Shown: in pieces, positions 1 through 8,102 of the stretch
Layout: each line of letters opens with the position of its first letter
Position numbering within the stretch: the stretch's first letter is position 1
The notes under the pieces: generated by a model
What the model saw: only the letters and a program-made list of their open reading frames with translations
What the model was told of the DNA's origin: nothing
Database searches by the model: none
Assembly: GCA_947471745.1 (NCBI GenBank)
Contig: CANJKZ010001150.1
Location: 310,001-374,000 of the forward strand
Direction of reading: 5' to 3'
DNA: 64,000 nt
Source: Closterium sp. Naga37s-1
Taxonomy: Eukaryota; Streptophyta; Zygnematophyceae; Desmidiales; Closteriaceae
Translations under genes and position numbers: made by a program

Positions 1-597
1 GTCCACCACGATGCAGTCGTTGCTCTCGTAGTCCGTCGCGCGCGCCCTCGCGTCCCGCCTCTCCAGGATCTTTCCCTCCCACTCGAACACCAAGTGATAC
101 TTGTCGCCCTGGAGCACGAAGGGTGGAATAACGGCACTGGCAAGGCGCACGGAAAGTGCCAGAAGAAAGGCAGTAGCGCGGTAGCTGACGAGGAAGGAAG
201 TTAATTCCGTGCGGGTGCTGAGATTGCAGTCCTTCACAGTCAAAAAGGAACGTTAGCCGCGTCCATACCGCCGCAATCATGACCATCATGTCCACGTCAT
301 GCAGCATGGGGCACTCACGGCAACAACGTTCGCAACTCGCGCGAACCACACGTTGCCGTCGCGCCCCATCTCCACCCTCTCGCCTTCTGCTGCCGCGCCT
401 TCCGCGTCACCGCCACCAGCGCCAGCGCGGGCGGGCGAGAGGCGCTTGACGACTAATGTGGCGCGCTGAGGGTGCGGAGCCCACACGCGGAACACGCAGC
501 CCCCGTGGTCGTCCAGCGTCGCGCCGAGCGCGGGGATTGACGCCTGCAGATCGGGAAGGATCGAATATGAAGTTACTCGTACTGTACGCGCGGTCAT
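1..597 (-). CDS. GH13 alpha-glucan branching-type enzyme, CBM48 N-terminal part (partial)
   Basis: This is the 5' end of a gene that leaves the window on the left. Exon 1 (597-319) starts at an ATG and encodes 93 residues containing GGCVFRVWAPHPQRATLVV and DGNVWFARV. These are typical of the CBM48 (early set) beta-sandwich that precedes the catalytic barrel in glycogen/starch branching enzymes and trehalohydrolases. Intron 318-109 has a GTGAGT donor and a TGCTCCAG acceptor. Exon 2 (108-1) continues in frame with GDKYHLVFEWEGKILERRD and ends in a conserved-type sequence, DCIVVD. By family, such enzymes act on alpha-1,4-glucans in starch or glycogen metabolism. The catalytic domain is outside the window, so branching enzyme, branching-enzyme-like protein and isoamylase-like enzyme cannot be told apart. 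No plastid transit peptide is visible before the CBM48 part, but an upstream exon could exist. Confidence 0.65.
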
Positions 598-2516
598 CTA
601 GCGTTGCTCTGGTAGCAGGGCCATTTCCTGTACGCACAGCGATAGCGCAGGCGCACAGCGGGTTTTTCCTTCACGAGGGAACTCTACGAATGAGAGCGGC
701 ACGCAGGGAGGAAACGGGATTCATTGAGTCGTGTGGATGAAGGTCGAGAGGCACGTCGCTAGAAAAACTCGGAGAGTCTTGAGTACGGTAGCGCGTGGTA
801 GTGCTGGTTACCAGAATCTCTTCATCTGTAGCTCCTGCTGTGCCGTTGCTGCTCGTGCGCGTCACTCCGTCCTGCACCACCCCGTCAACCTGCTGCTGCT
901 CCACCGCCGACCCTTGCGCCGCTGCACAAATAATTTCCCTCCGAATCCGACGATCATTTCCTCTGCAGCTTCCACCCCGCGCCACGCCACCAAGGCTCCT
1001 CCCGCCGACGCCGACGGGAAGACCACGCGAGGTCGCTGCGAAGCCCGTTCGAGAGCTTGCATGGCTCGACGTGCTCGGTCCTACATAACGTGTGAGCGCA
1101 TTGCGTGGGCCGAAGGTGGAGGTCGGATGTGGGCCTCCTGGACTGCAAGCAGCTCCCGTGATGCGCACTACGGGTGCTGGACAGGATCGTGCTGCCCTAA
1201 TTGGATAAGCTTGCGGGAGGACCAGTGAGTGACTGACTCCGGCTGTTCTAATGACGTGGCTCGGCGATATCAAGGGTTCCATGATCAATTTCGAAGGCGG
1301 TCGAGGAAGAAGCGCGACGAGAATATGGAAGCGAGTACGTTCATTCGAGAACGATCTCCTTAGCTATGACGAAGACGTGTCCTGAAAACGACTATCTCGA
1401 ATGACAACCAGCTCTGGATGATCAACAACAGCCACGCATATACTAAGAGCTGTTTATGATTCTGAGAGTATCACAGGACATGAACATAAAGCACCTGATT
1501 TCTCATTTTTCATGAAGCATGATCGGCTGCCAGCACGCAATCAGGAATTCGTGGATTGCCTATTTGCGCGCGTGCCTGCCAGGCATCGATCTTGTCGAAT
1601 CAACTGCTCTTGCCTCGCCCGAGGCCTGTGAATGGACAGTTGGTTCAGCAGTTCCCGCCTTCAGGGAGATTTTCGAGGGCTTTCGAGAATATCAAACATG
1701 AAATCTCTCTACAGTACACGGAGACAGATGGTATTGCCCTAGCTTTGAGATGAAGTGCAGCAACAAGCACATTATATGTGAACCATTCCAGGCCCATTCT
1801 GGAGGTCAGATGCAATATCAGTAATGCTCTGCCGCATCACTTGGGACGCTTGCATTCTTCAGCCTGACTGCATTTCCTAGAGATGGATGGAACTCTGGCA
1901 AGGTAGGAGACTGTTGCAATGTTACATAGTAGTACATCACAGGAGTCTGTCCTTAATGGTACAGCCAACGCACTGGTCTCTTTCGTGCATTTCCCAGGTC
2001 GTGGTGGTGATTCAAACCAACCCAGCGGACTCATTAGAGCTACTCATTAGCAATACCCATTGACTATCTATGTTTCACCACAAAAGGTGTAAAGTGCCCG
2101 TGTGTGTGCAGGAAGTGGTGGCAGGCCCGTGGAGCAAGAAGGTCTTGGAGTGGCTAGAGGGAGGGTTATGGGCGACATCCACTGCATGCACAGGTAGTTA
2201 TGTGGCAGCAGACCCTGAATTCTAAACCCTGGAGCAGAGATCTGAACCACTCAAAGGTGCCACTTGGTGAGGTCCAGCAGTCTGGTTCATCAAATGAACG
2301 TGTCGCTACGATTGTTGTTGAAGCACAGAACCCACTCCAGGAAACAGTCTTCATGAGTCAACTCAGTGATTGCCATGGATATAGCAGAGCATCTAGTTAC
2401 ACAGCGGAAACAGCAGCTGCCACCCCGAGAGACTGGCAGGAAGAAACCCCCAGCCAGACCGTATACATCCTCAGCAGGACATCTGAGCGCATTTCACCGC
2501 ATTGCACCGCACAGCA
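598..2516. other. intergenic, no supported gene
   Basis: I see no recognisable gene. There are overlapping open frames at 671-1288 (minus) and 731-1228 (plus), but they are antisense to each other, of mixed low-complexity composition and match no family I know. The stretch probably includes the promoter of the GH13 gene near its left end. Confidence 0.5.
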
Positions 2517-3620
2517 TCACAGGTCGATGATCTTGGCGCCATTGCCCAACTTCGACAGAGGGCTGGCGATTCTCTTCTGTCTTCTCGGCCACTGCTGCTC
2601 CTCCAACCACTTCCAACCACTCCACGCCACATCAAGCCGCCCCTTCTCCCGTACCTCCGCCAGCCGCTGCCTCGAGGACGCCACCAGCACGTCCCACCTG
2701 CCGCGCGACCTTTCCCGCGCCAGCGCCTCGTTCGCTTTGGCCCACGTCACGGCCCACCGCCCCTTGGCGCGCTCCTTCTCAATGCGCTCTTTGGCTTTTG
2801 CCCACGCCACCTTCACGCGCCCGCGCAATCTCTCCTTCGCCAGCTGCCGGTTCGTCCGCGCGCTCGCCAGCATCACGCGCCCCTTGGCCTGCTCCTCCGC
2901 CATCCGCGCCCGCTCACGCGCGCTCGCCACCTGCAACCGCTCCCGAGCCTTCTCCTGCGCCAGGCGCGCGTCCACCTCCGCCTGCGCAACACCGTTGCGC
3001 GCCTTGACCGTGCCTTCCGCCTGCGCAAGTCTCTTTCGCGCGTTGGCCCACGCCACCTGCCACTGCCCCTGCGCCCTCACTTGAGTAAGCCGCTCGTTCG
3101 CCCTCGCGCGCGCCACGCCGTACATCCCGCGCACCCTCGCCGCGGTGATCCGCTGCTCCCCCTTCGCCTTCACAAACGCCCACCGCCCTTCCGCTCTCTC
3201 CGCCGCCACCTTTTCCTTCTCGTGCGCCCGCGCCACTTTTACCTGCCCGCGCGCGCGCTCCTTCGCCAGCCACTCGCGCGTCCGCTCCCACATGACCTGC
3301 CAGCGCCCGCGCGCGCGGTCTTCCGCCAGCTGCTTCTGCGTCTCCGCCTGCACCACCTGCCGCTGCCCGCGCGCGTCTACCTCCACCAACCGCTGCGTTG
3401 CCTTCGAGAATGCCGCGCGCCACTTGTCGGTCAACGCGGGGGGCGCGTACTTGGGGGAAACGACCAGCGCTGCCAAGTACAGGGGGGATGCGACGTGCGA
3501 TGCAGGGACGAAGGAGAGGCGGTGGAGAGGTGACTGGAAGCAGTGAGATAAGCCACTTGGGCAATTTTGTGGCAGACAAGCACGTGTGACATTATCGGGC
3601 ATTGCGACTAGTGTGGGCAT
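2517..3620 (-). CDS. 20-residue-repeat helical protein, function unknown
   Basis: This single open frame of 367 codons starts at an ATG (3620-3618). After an N-terminal stretch of about 75 residues rich in Pro, Ser and Leu, it turns into about 13 consecutive units of 20 residues (one of 22). The consensus is close to LAxERARGRWQVAWAxAxER, for example LAKERLRGRVKVAWAKAKER. The Leu/Ile start, the central Gly-Arg and the Trp/Val core recur at fixed positions. The repeats lack Pro and should form a long, basic, alpha-helical rod. The frame ends with a short tail (KLGNGAKIIDL). Such rods resemble coiled-coil or LEA-like proteins in general character, but I recognise no family. The DNA period is 60 bp and diverged, so the repeat seems to be held at protein level. 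The N-terminus could be an organelle-targeting region, and 3' splicing cannot be excluded. Confidence 0.5.
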   Translation of the reverse strand: MPTLVAMPDNVTRACLPQNCPSGLSHCFQSPLHRLSFVPASHVASPLYLAALVVSPKYAPPALTDKWRAAFSKATQRLVEVDARGQRQVVQAETQKQLAEDRARGRWQVMWERTREWLAKERARGQVKVARAHEKEKVAAERAEGRWAFVKAKGEQRITAARVRGMYGVARARANERLTQVRAQGQWQVAWANARKRLAQAEGTVKARNGVAQAEVDARLAQEKARERLQVASARERARMAEEQAKGRVMLASARTNRQLAKERLRGRVKVAWAKAKERIEKERAKGRWAVTWAKANEALARERSRGRWDVLVASSRQRLAEVREKGRLDVAWSGWKWLEEQQWPRRQKRIASPLSKLGNGAKIIDL

Positions 3621-4177
3621 GACTGACCTTTCTTCTCTTGCTCGGACGCGCCACGAGTGACCATGCGGCCTGCGTGAAGCAAGAACGAGTTAGCGTCGAT
3701 TAGTTCGTGCACTCTTTCACAAAGATGGCATGATTGCATCATTGGCTCAGCTCAAGCTTGCATCGATTCCGTTTTCCCCGACTACTATGAACGAAAAGTT
3801 GTCGAGAGATGGAATGATCGCAAGTACTTCGACGTAATGGAACCCGCTTGAAGGAGATATTTGAGATTTGGCGAGCCGGGGACGCCGTTAAACGAAGCGG
3901 CATCGACATGCCTGTCTTCGGCAAGCGCACTGCATGCGCCGCCATCGCCGCAGACTGATGATACCAGAAATGGCGAGATTTAAGAGAGAAACGAAGCTTT
4001 TGATCTACACCTGGTTACTCTTTCTGTCAGCGGTGAAAGCGAAAATGAGAATCATGGGCTTTCTGCATCTGCAAAAATGGTTAGCTAACTATGGAGCTCC
4101 AGCAAAACTAGAAATGAGCGAAATGGATGACAATGAAATCTGAAACAGGTCACGCACTCACGGGTGGGTTGTGAAGA
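3621..4177. other. intergenic, nothing recognised
   Basis: This AT-richer stretch lies between the repeat-protein gene and the MITE. It has only short open frames and no family match. Confidence 0.5.
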
Positions 4178-4186
4178 TCAAATGCT

Positions 4187-4905
4187 GAGAGAATTACTGT
4201 AGAACCTGGATCGGTGATTCATCCTTACTCGCGTGACCTCGAATTACTCGAGTAGCCACCAAATTTGGTGATAATTACTCGAGTGGCCACGCCAGGGGAT
4301 TCTCTCTGGTTTTGTTTTACCCGGCGCATTACCCTACAAGGGTTTGTATTCCCGATACCTCTGTATTGATTAATACGCGATCTTCAATATCCGAAATTTA
4401 TGATCGTGACCCCATATGACCGCGCCTGATTGGACGCGCATTGCAAAACAAAGCACCGCGCATATAATCGACCAATCATGCGCGGTCATTAAATGTCCCG
4501 CGCATTGACGCCCTGGCATTGCAGTTTATGATCGCGGAAATATATGATCGGACATAAATATATGATGTGCCCGACCATTAATGACCGCGCATGATTGGTC
4601 GACTAAATGCACGTCCAATCAGGCGCGGTCATATAGAGTCACGAACATAAATTTCTAATATAAATCATCACGCGAAAACATCCATTATAAATCATCGCGT
4701 AAATTGAAAATCGCGCAATCATCAATACATAGGTTTCGGGGATATGAGCTTTTGTAGGGTAATGCGCCGGGAAAAAAAAAGGCCATCGGAAATCCCCTGG
4801 CGTGGCCACTCGAGTAATTATCACCAAATTCGGTGGCCACTCGAGTAATTCAAGGCCACGCGAGTAAGGATGAATCACCGATCCAGGTTCTACAGTAAAT
4901 CTCTC
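4187..4905. mobile_element. Fold-back MULE-type MITE, 719 bp, 9-bp TSD
   Basis: The two ends are long inverted repeats. The left end begins GAGAGAATTACTGTAGAACC, and the reverse complement of the right end begins GAGAGATTTACTGTAGAACC. Symmetry continues far inward: TTACTCGCGTG / CACGCGAGTAA, then the ATTACTCGAGTGGCCACG blocks, then the TGACCGCGC/GCGCGGTCA blocks around 4420-4630, so nearly the whole element can fold on itself. It is flanked on both sides by the identical 9-mer TCAAATGCT (4178-4186 and 4906-4914). A 9-bp duplication is the hallmark of Mutator-like elements. There is no transposase, so it would need to be moved in trans. The short open frame inside it (4639-4878) follows from the inverted repeat and is not a gene. 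Confidence 0.85.
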
Positions 4906-4914
4906 TCAAATGCT

Positions 4915-5365
4915 GGACAAGGAGGGAGACGCGGAAGAGCGCAACATCACGTGTGGTTGGGGGAATCGCGACGCGCCACGCCACCCAGTCATGCTGAGCT
5001 GAAGGAGTCTTCTGAATTGTGATTCGTCTCCGGTGTGGTTTCTGCTTCGCTGTTCAAGACGATGTGTGAGCAAGAGCTGATGTGGCGCGGCGTGAATTGC
5101 TAGGAGGTCGATATTTACGCTGTGCTTGCACTCCCCTGACACTTAGAACCACATCAACACTCACCCATTCCCATCTGCGTTGTCAGCACTACTAAAAATC
5201 TATACCATCCAAGTCACAAAGAATTAGCCACGGCTGAATATATATATTAGCAAGAAATAAATACAATATTGGCGACAAGTAGTCTAACATTTCAACTTCA
5301 AAACACTGCAATGAACCGATTGACAAATTAACCACGAAACCAAGGAGTTGAACGCTCTAGATAAG
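4915..5365. other. intergenic, original 3' flank of the hydrolase gene
   Basis: No gene is seen. Before the retrotransposon arrived, this was the sequence just downstream of the hydrolase stop codon on the minus strand, so it probably carries that gene's 3' UTR and polyadenylation region. It is AT-rich around 5215-5340. Confidence 0.45.
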
Positions 5366-5404
5366 TTACATAACCCAGCCACCATGCCCTGTACCTGGGC
5401 CCTG
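5366..5404 (-). pseudogene. Displaced 3' end of the alpha/beta-hydrolase gene
   Basis: These bases are the original last codons of the hydrolase gene, now cut off by the retrotransposon. Reading the minus strand from the duplicated target CAGGG (5404-5400) in the hydrolase frame gives a short Gly/His-rich tail, PGTGHGGWVM, and a TAA stop (5368-5366). Its composition continues the His/Gly-rich tail encoded at 13100-13200 on the other side of the element. The frame, stop and composition all fit, and the 5-bp duplication proves the two flanks were once adjacent. Confidence 0.75.
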
Positions 5405-5554
5405 TGTCAAATGTTATATATTCTATATATTGTTAGATAGGCTACAGTGAGTTGCCCTCTAAAGGGTACAACACTTTAGGTCGACATTTGTATCTCCTTG
5501 TCTCTCCTTACTCAATCATCACTCTCGACACTTGTCTCCTAGCCTATTTTAAGA
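5405..5554 (+). repeat. 5' LTR of copia element
   Basis: This 150-bp long terminal repeat matches the 3' copy except for one missing T in the run after TGTCAAATG. It contains the AT-rich TATATATTCTATATATTG, which could act as a TATA region. It is very short for an autonomous copia element. Confidence 0.93.
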
Positions 5555-5569
5555 TGGTATTAGAGTAGG
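5555..5569 (+). other. Primer-binding site of copia element
   Basis: TGGTATTAGAGTAGG directly follows the 5' LTR. It resembles the plant copia primer-binding site TGGTATCAGAGC, which pairs with the 3' end of initiator methionine tRNA. Confidence 0.8.
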
Positions 5570-5654
5570 TTTTTACTCCCTCCCACGCTTCCGCTCCCTC
5601 CCTTAGCCGGTCCCGAGGCGCCCGTCCCTTAGGCCCCGTTTCGTCGCGGGTAGG

Positions 5655-6330
5655 ACGGCCCCCGCGGGCCTCTTTTTCGTCGCGTTTAAGGGCCCCCGCG
5701 GGCCTCGTTTTCGTCGCGTTTAAGGGCCCCCGCGGGCCTCGTTTTTCGTCGCGTTTAAAGGGCCCCGCTGACCCCTCGTTTCGTCGCGCTCCAGAAGGGA
5801 CTCTCCCCCCCCCCCCCCCCCCCCGCGGGCCCGCGTAGTCGTTCTTAGCCCGCAGCAGCGCGCGCGTTAGCCAGCGGCAGCCGCGCACGCCACTGCAGCA
5901 CGCGCATTGCAGCAGCAGCGCGTGCATTGCTGCAGCAGCACGGCTAGGCAGCAGCGCGTGCATTGCAGCAGCAGCACGGCTAGGCAGCAGCGCGTGCATT
6001 GCAGCAGCAGCACGGCTAGGCAGCAGCGTGTGCATTGCAGCAGCAGCACGGCTAGGCAGCAGCGCGTGCTCCTGCAGCAGCAGCACGGCTAGGCAGAAGC
6101 TAGCCGCCAGCAGCAGCTAGCCACCGGAACCTAGCCGCCAGCAGCTGGCGCCAGCTAGCTCCTCCCACCCGCCCACAGCCCCTTTCAACCGCTCACAGCC
6201 CCTTCCAACCGCTCACAGCCCCTTCCAACCGCTCACAGCCCGTTCCAACCGCTCACAGCCCCTTCCAACCGCTCACAGCCCCTTCCAACCGCTCAGAGCC
6301 CCTTCCAACCGCTCACATCCCCTTATCACG
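5655..6330 (+). repeat. Three tandem repeat blocks in the retrotransposon leader
   Basis: At 5655-5790 there are about four copies of a ~33-bp unit around CGTCGCGTTTAAGGGCCCCC. After a C-run near 5808-5824, about five copies of a 33-bp unit (CAGCAGCACGGCTAGGCAGC plus GCGTGCATTG) cover 5910-6095. At 6170-6320 there are about eight copies of a 20-bp unit, GCTCACAGCCCCTTCCAACC. The 33-bp unit gives long shadow open frames on both strands because 33 is divisible by three. Confidence 0.85.
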
Positions 6331-6713
6331 CGCGCACACCACCCAGGACCACCCGACCTCCGTTGGTTCGACACTCGCGTCACTCTTACTCACAGTGTTT
6401 CGCACCGTCGTGGCTGGAGGCCGCTCCGCTTAGCTGTTTAGGCTAGTCCTGACGTTCGTTGTTAGCTAGGTCTCTCCTCGCTCCGCCAGCCCCTCGAACG
6501 ACTCTCTGGCTCCTCGATCGGCTCGTCAGCCCTGCCTCCTCCAGCCGTGTGCTCCTAGCTCAGCTAACTCCCAGCTCCGTTCGTTACTAGACTGGCGTTC
6601 CTAGCTCAGTTTTCCTCCGTGCTCCAGCAGTACCTCGCCTAGTCCCACCTGGCGCTCCTCGCTCCTAGCTCCGTTTGCTCCGTGCTCCAGCTGTTCCTAG
6701 CCTAGCGTCCAAT

Positions 6714-8102
6714 ATGGACTCCTCCCGCCGCCTTCGTTTCGATGCAGAGGGGCGCCCGATAGAGTTCGGCACCTGGCTCCGCCAGACTCAGCGCTATCTC
6801 ACCAGTCAGCGCCAGGACGGCGCCACCCTGTACGCCCACGCGTCCGGCGCCCTCCAGGCACCACCGCGTCCCGAGGCCCTCCCTGCCGTGCCCCCCCCGA
6901 CTCCGGAGGCACAGGCGGACTACGCTCGTCTCGTCTTGGCGCGGGACGTTTGGGACTCCCGTGACGCTGCGGCTGCACTCGCGCTGACCGAGCTCCTTCC
7001 ACCGACTGAGGCCGCTCACTTCGACCTGGTAGAGACTGCGAAGGAGGTGTATGATGCTATTTCTGCACGCTATTCCACCCCTTCCTCTGCCTCCCTCAGC
7101 CGCATCCTCATGCCGTTCGTGTTTCCCGACCTCGGCTCTTTTGCGACTGTCTCTGACCTAGCCACACACTTGCGCTCCCTTGTCGCTAGCTACCGAGCAG
7201 CTTGCACTGAGGCTCAGCTTCTTGTTGCTCCTCCTCCTATTTGGCTCACAGTCCACTGGGTAGTCACTCGTCTCCCTGACCGCCTCTCCACTGCCCGTGA
7301 CGCACTTCTCCAGCATCACCCCAGTGAGCTTACGATTGATCTTCTCGAGACCACTCTCGGGAAGATCGAGAGTAACCTCCTCTCTGTTGCCTCAGCCACT
7401 GACGCAGTTGCCCCTCGTTTGTTTGAGGGGTGTGCTGTCCCCCAGCTTCCTACCTTCACTGCTACACGTGCCTCTGCTGCTGTGTCGGTTTCTGAGGACA
7501 CTGCAGCTGATTCTGCCGCTGACAGGCAGAAACGGGGCAAGGGGGGCAAGAAAGGGGGGAAGGGGGGTGGCGGCGGTGGAGGAGGTGGCGGTGGTGGAGG
7601 CGGCCCTGGGGGCGGCAGTGGTGGCGGTGGTGCCCCAGGCGGAGGGAGCTCTGGAGGAGGTGCTGACCCACCTGCTGGAGGAGGTTCGACCAGCGGTGGT
7701 GCGGGGCCCCAGCAGCAGCAGCCACAGCAGCAGCAGCCACAGCAGAGACAGCAGCTGCACCAGGGACAGCAGCAGTGGCAGGCACCACAGCAGTTTCAGA
7801 CGTGGGGACCCCCACTGCAGTGGGGTCCGCAGCAGCACTGGGGCCCTCCGCCACAGTGGGGACCTGGAGGACCCGGGAGCACTGGCCGCAGCAGCAGCAC
7901 TACCAGCTGGGCCCCTCGCCCCCCGCGGCGCGACACCGGCCCCTGCGACCACTGGTGCGTCACCGGACCTGGCAGTCCCTGTGTCTGCGGCCGCGACGAC
8001 CACTCTGCAGCGCGGTGCTTCCGCCGCCTCGACGACCTCTACCGTGCACGCTGGGGTCCTCGAGGCGACCACCCCGCGCTGGGCTCGCCTGCTAGCCCGT
8101 AA
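6714..8102 (+). CDS. Copia gag (capsid/nucleocapsid) protein
   Basis: The frame starts at ATG 6714 (MDSSRRLRFDAEG) and runs 462 codons. The first ~230 residues have the copia-type gag shape, with FGTWLRQTQRYL, YDAISARYSTPS and LETTLGKIESNLLSV. Low-complexity tracts follow: poly-Gly near 7560-7690 and Gln-rich near 7700-7860. A Cys/His cluster near the C-terminus (CVCGRDDHSAARC) resembles a CCHC zinc knuckle with altered spacing. Gag would form the virus-like particle and bind the element RNA. Pol lies in the +1 frame relative to gag, and the gag frame closes at 8102. Confidence 0.85.
   Translation: MDSSRRLRFDAEGRPIEFGTWLRQTQRYLTSQRQDGATLYAHASGALQAPPRPEALPAVPPPTPEAQADYARLVLARDVWDSRDAAAALALTELLPPTEAAHFDLVETAKEVYDAISARYSTPSSASLSRILMPFVFPDLGSFATVSDLATHLRSLVASYRAACTEAQLLVAPPPIWLTVHWVVTRLPDRLSTARDALLQHHPSELTIDLLETTLGKIESNLLSVASATDAVAPRLFEGCAVPQLPTFTATRASAAVSVSEDTAADSAADRQKRGKGGKKGGKGGGGGGGGGGGGGGPGGGSGGGGAPGGGSSGGGADPPAGGGSTSGGAGPQQQQPQQQQPQQRQQLHQGQQQWQAPQQFQTWGPPLQWGPQQHWGPPPQWGPGGPGSTGRSSSTTSWAPRPPRRDTGPCDHWCVTGPGSPCVCGRDDHSAARCFRRLDDLYRARWGPRGDHPALGSPASP

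Noticed and set aside
671..1288. 205-codon minus-strand ORF
   Set aside because: It has no recognisable motif, overlaps an equally long plus-strand frame and has uneven composition; support is insufficient.
4639..4878. 79-codon minus-strand ORF
   Set aside because: It lies wholly within the right arm of the fold-back MITE and has no family match.
7297..8061. Start of pol at 7297
   Set aside because: The open frame upstream of ~8062 overlaps gag and reads as Ser/Pro/Arg-rich noise. Protease-like sequence begins only later.
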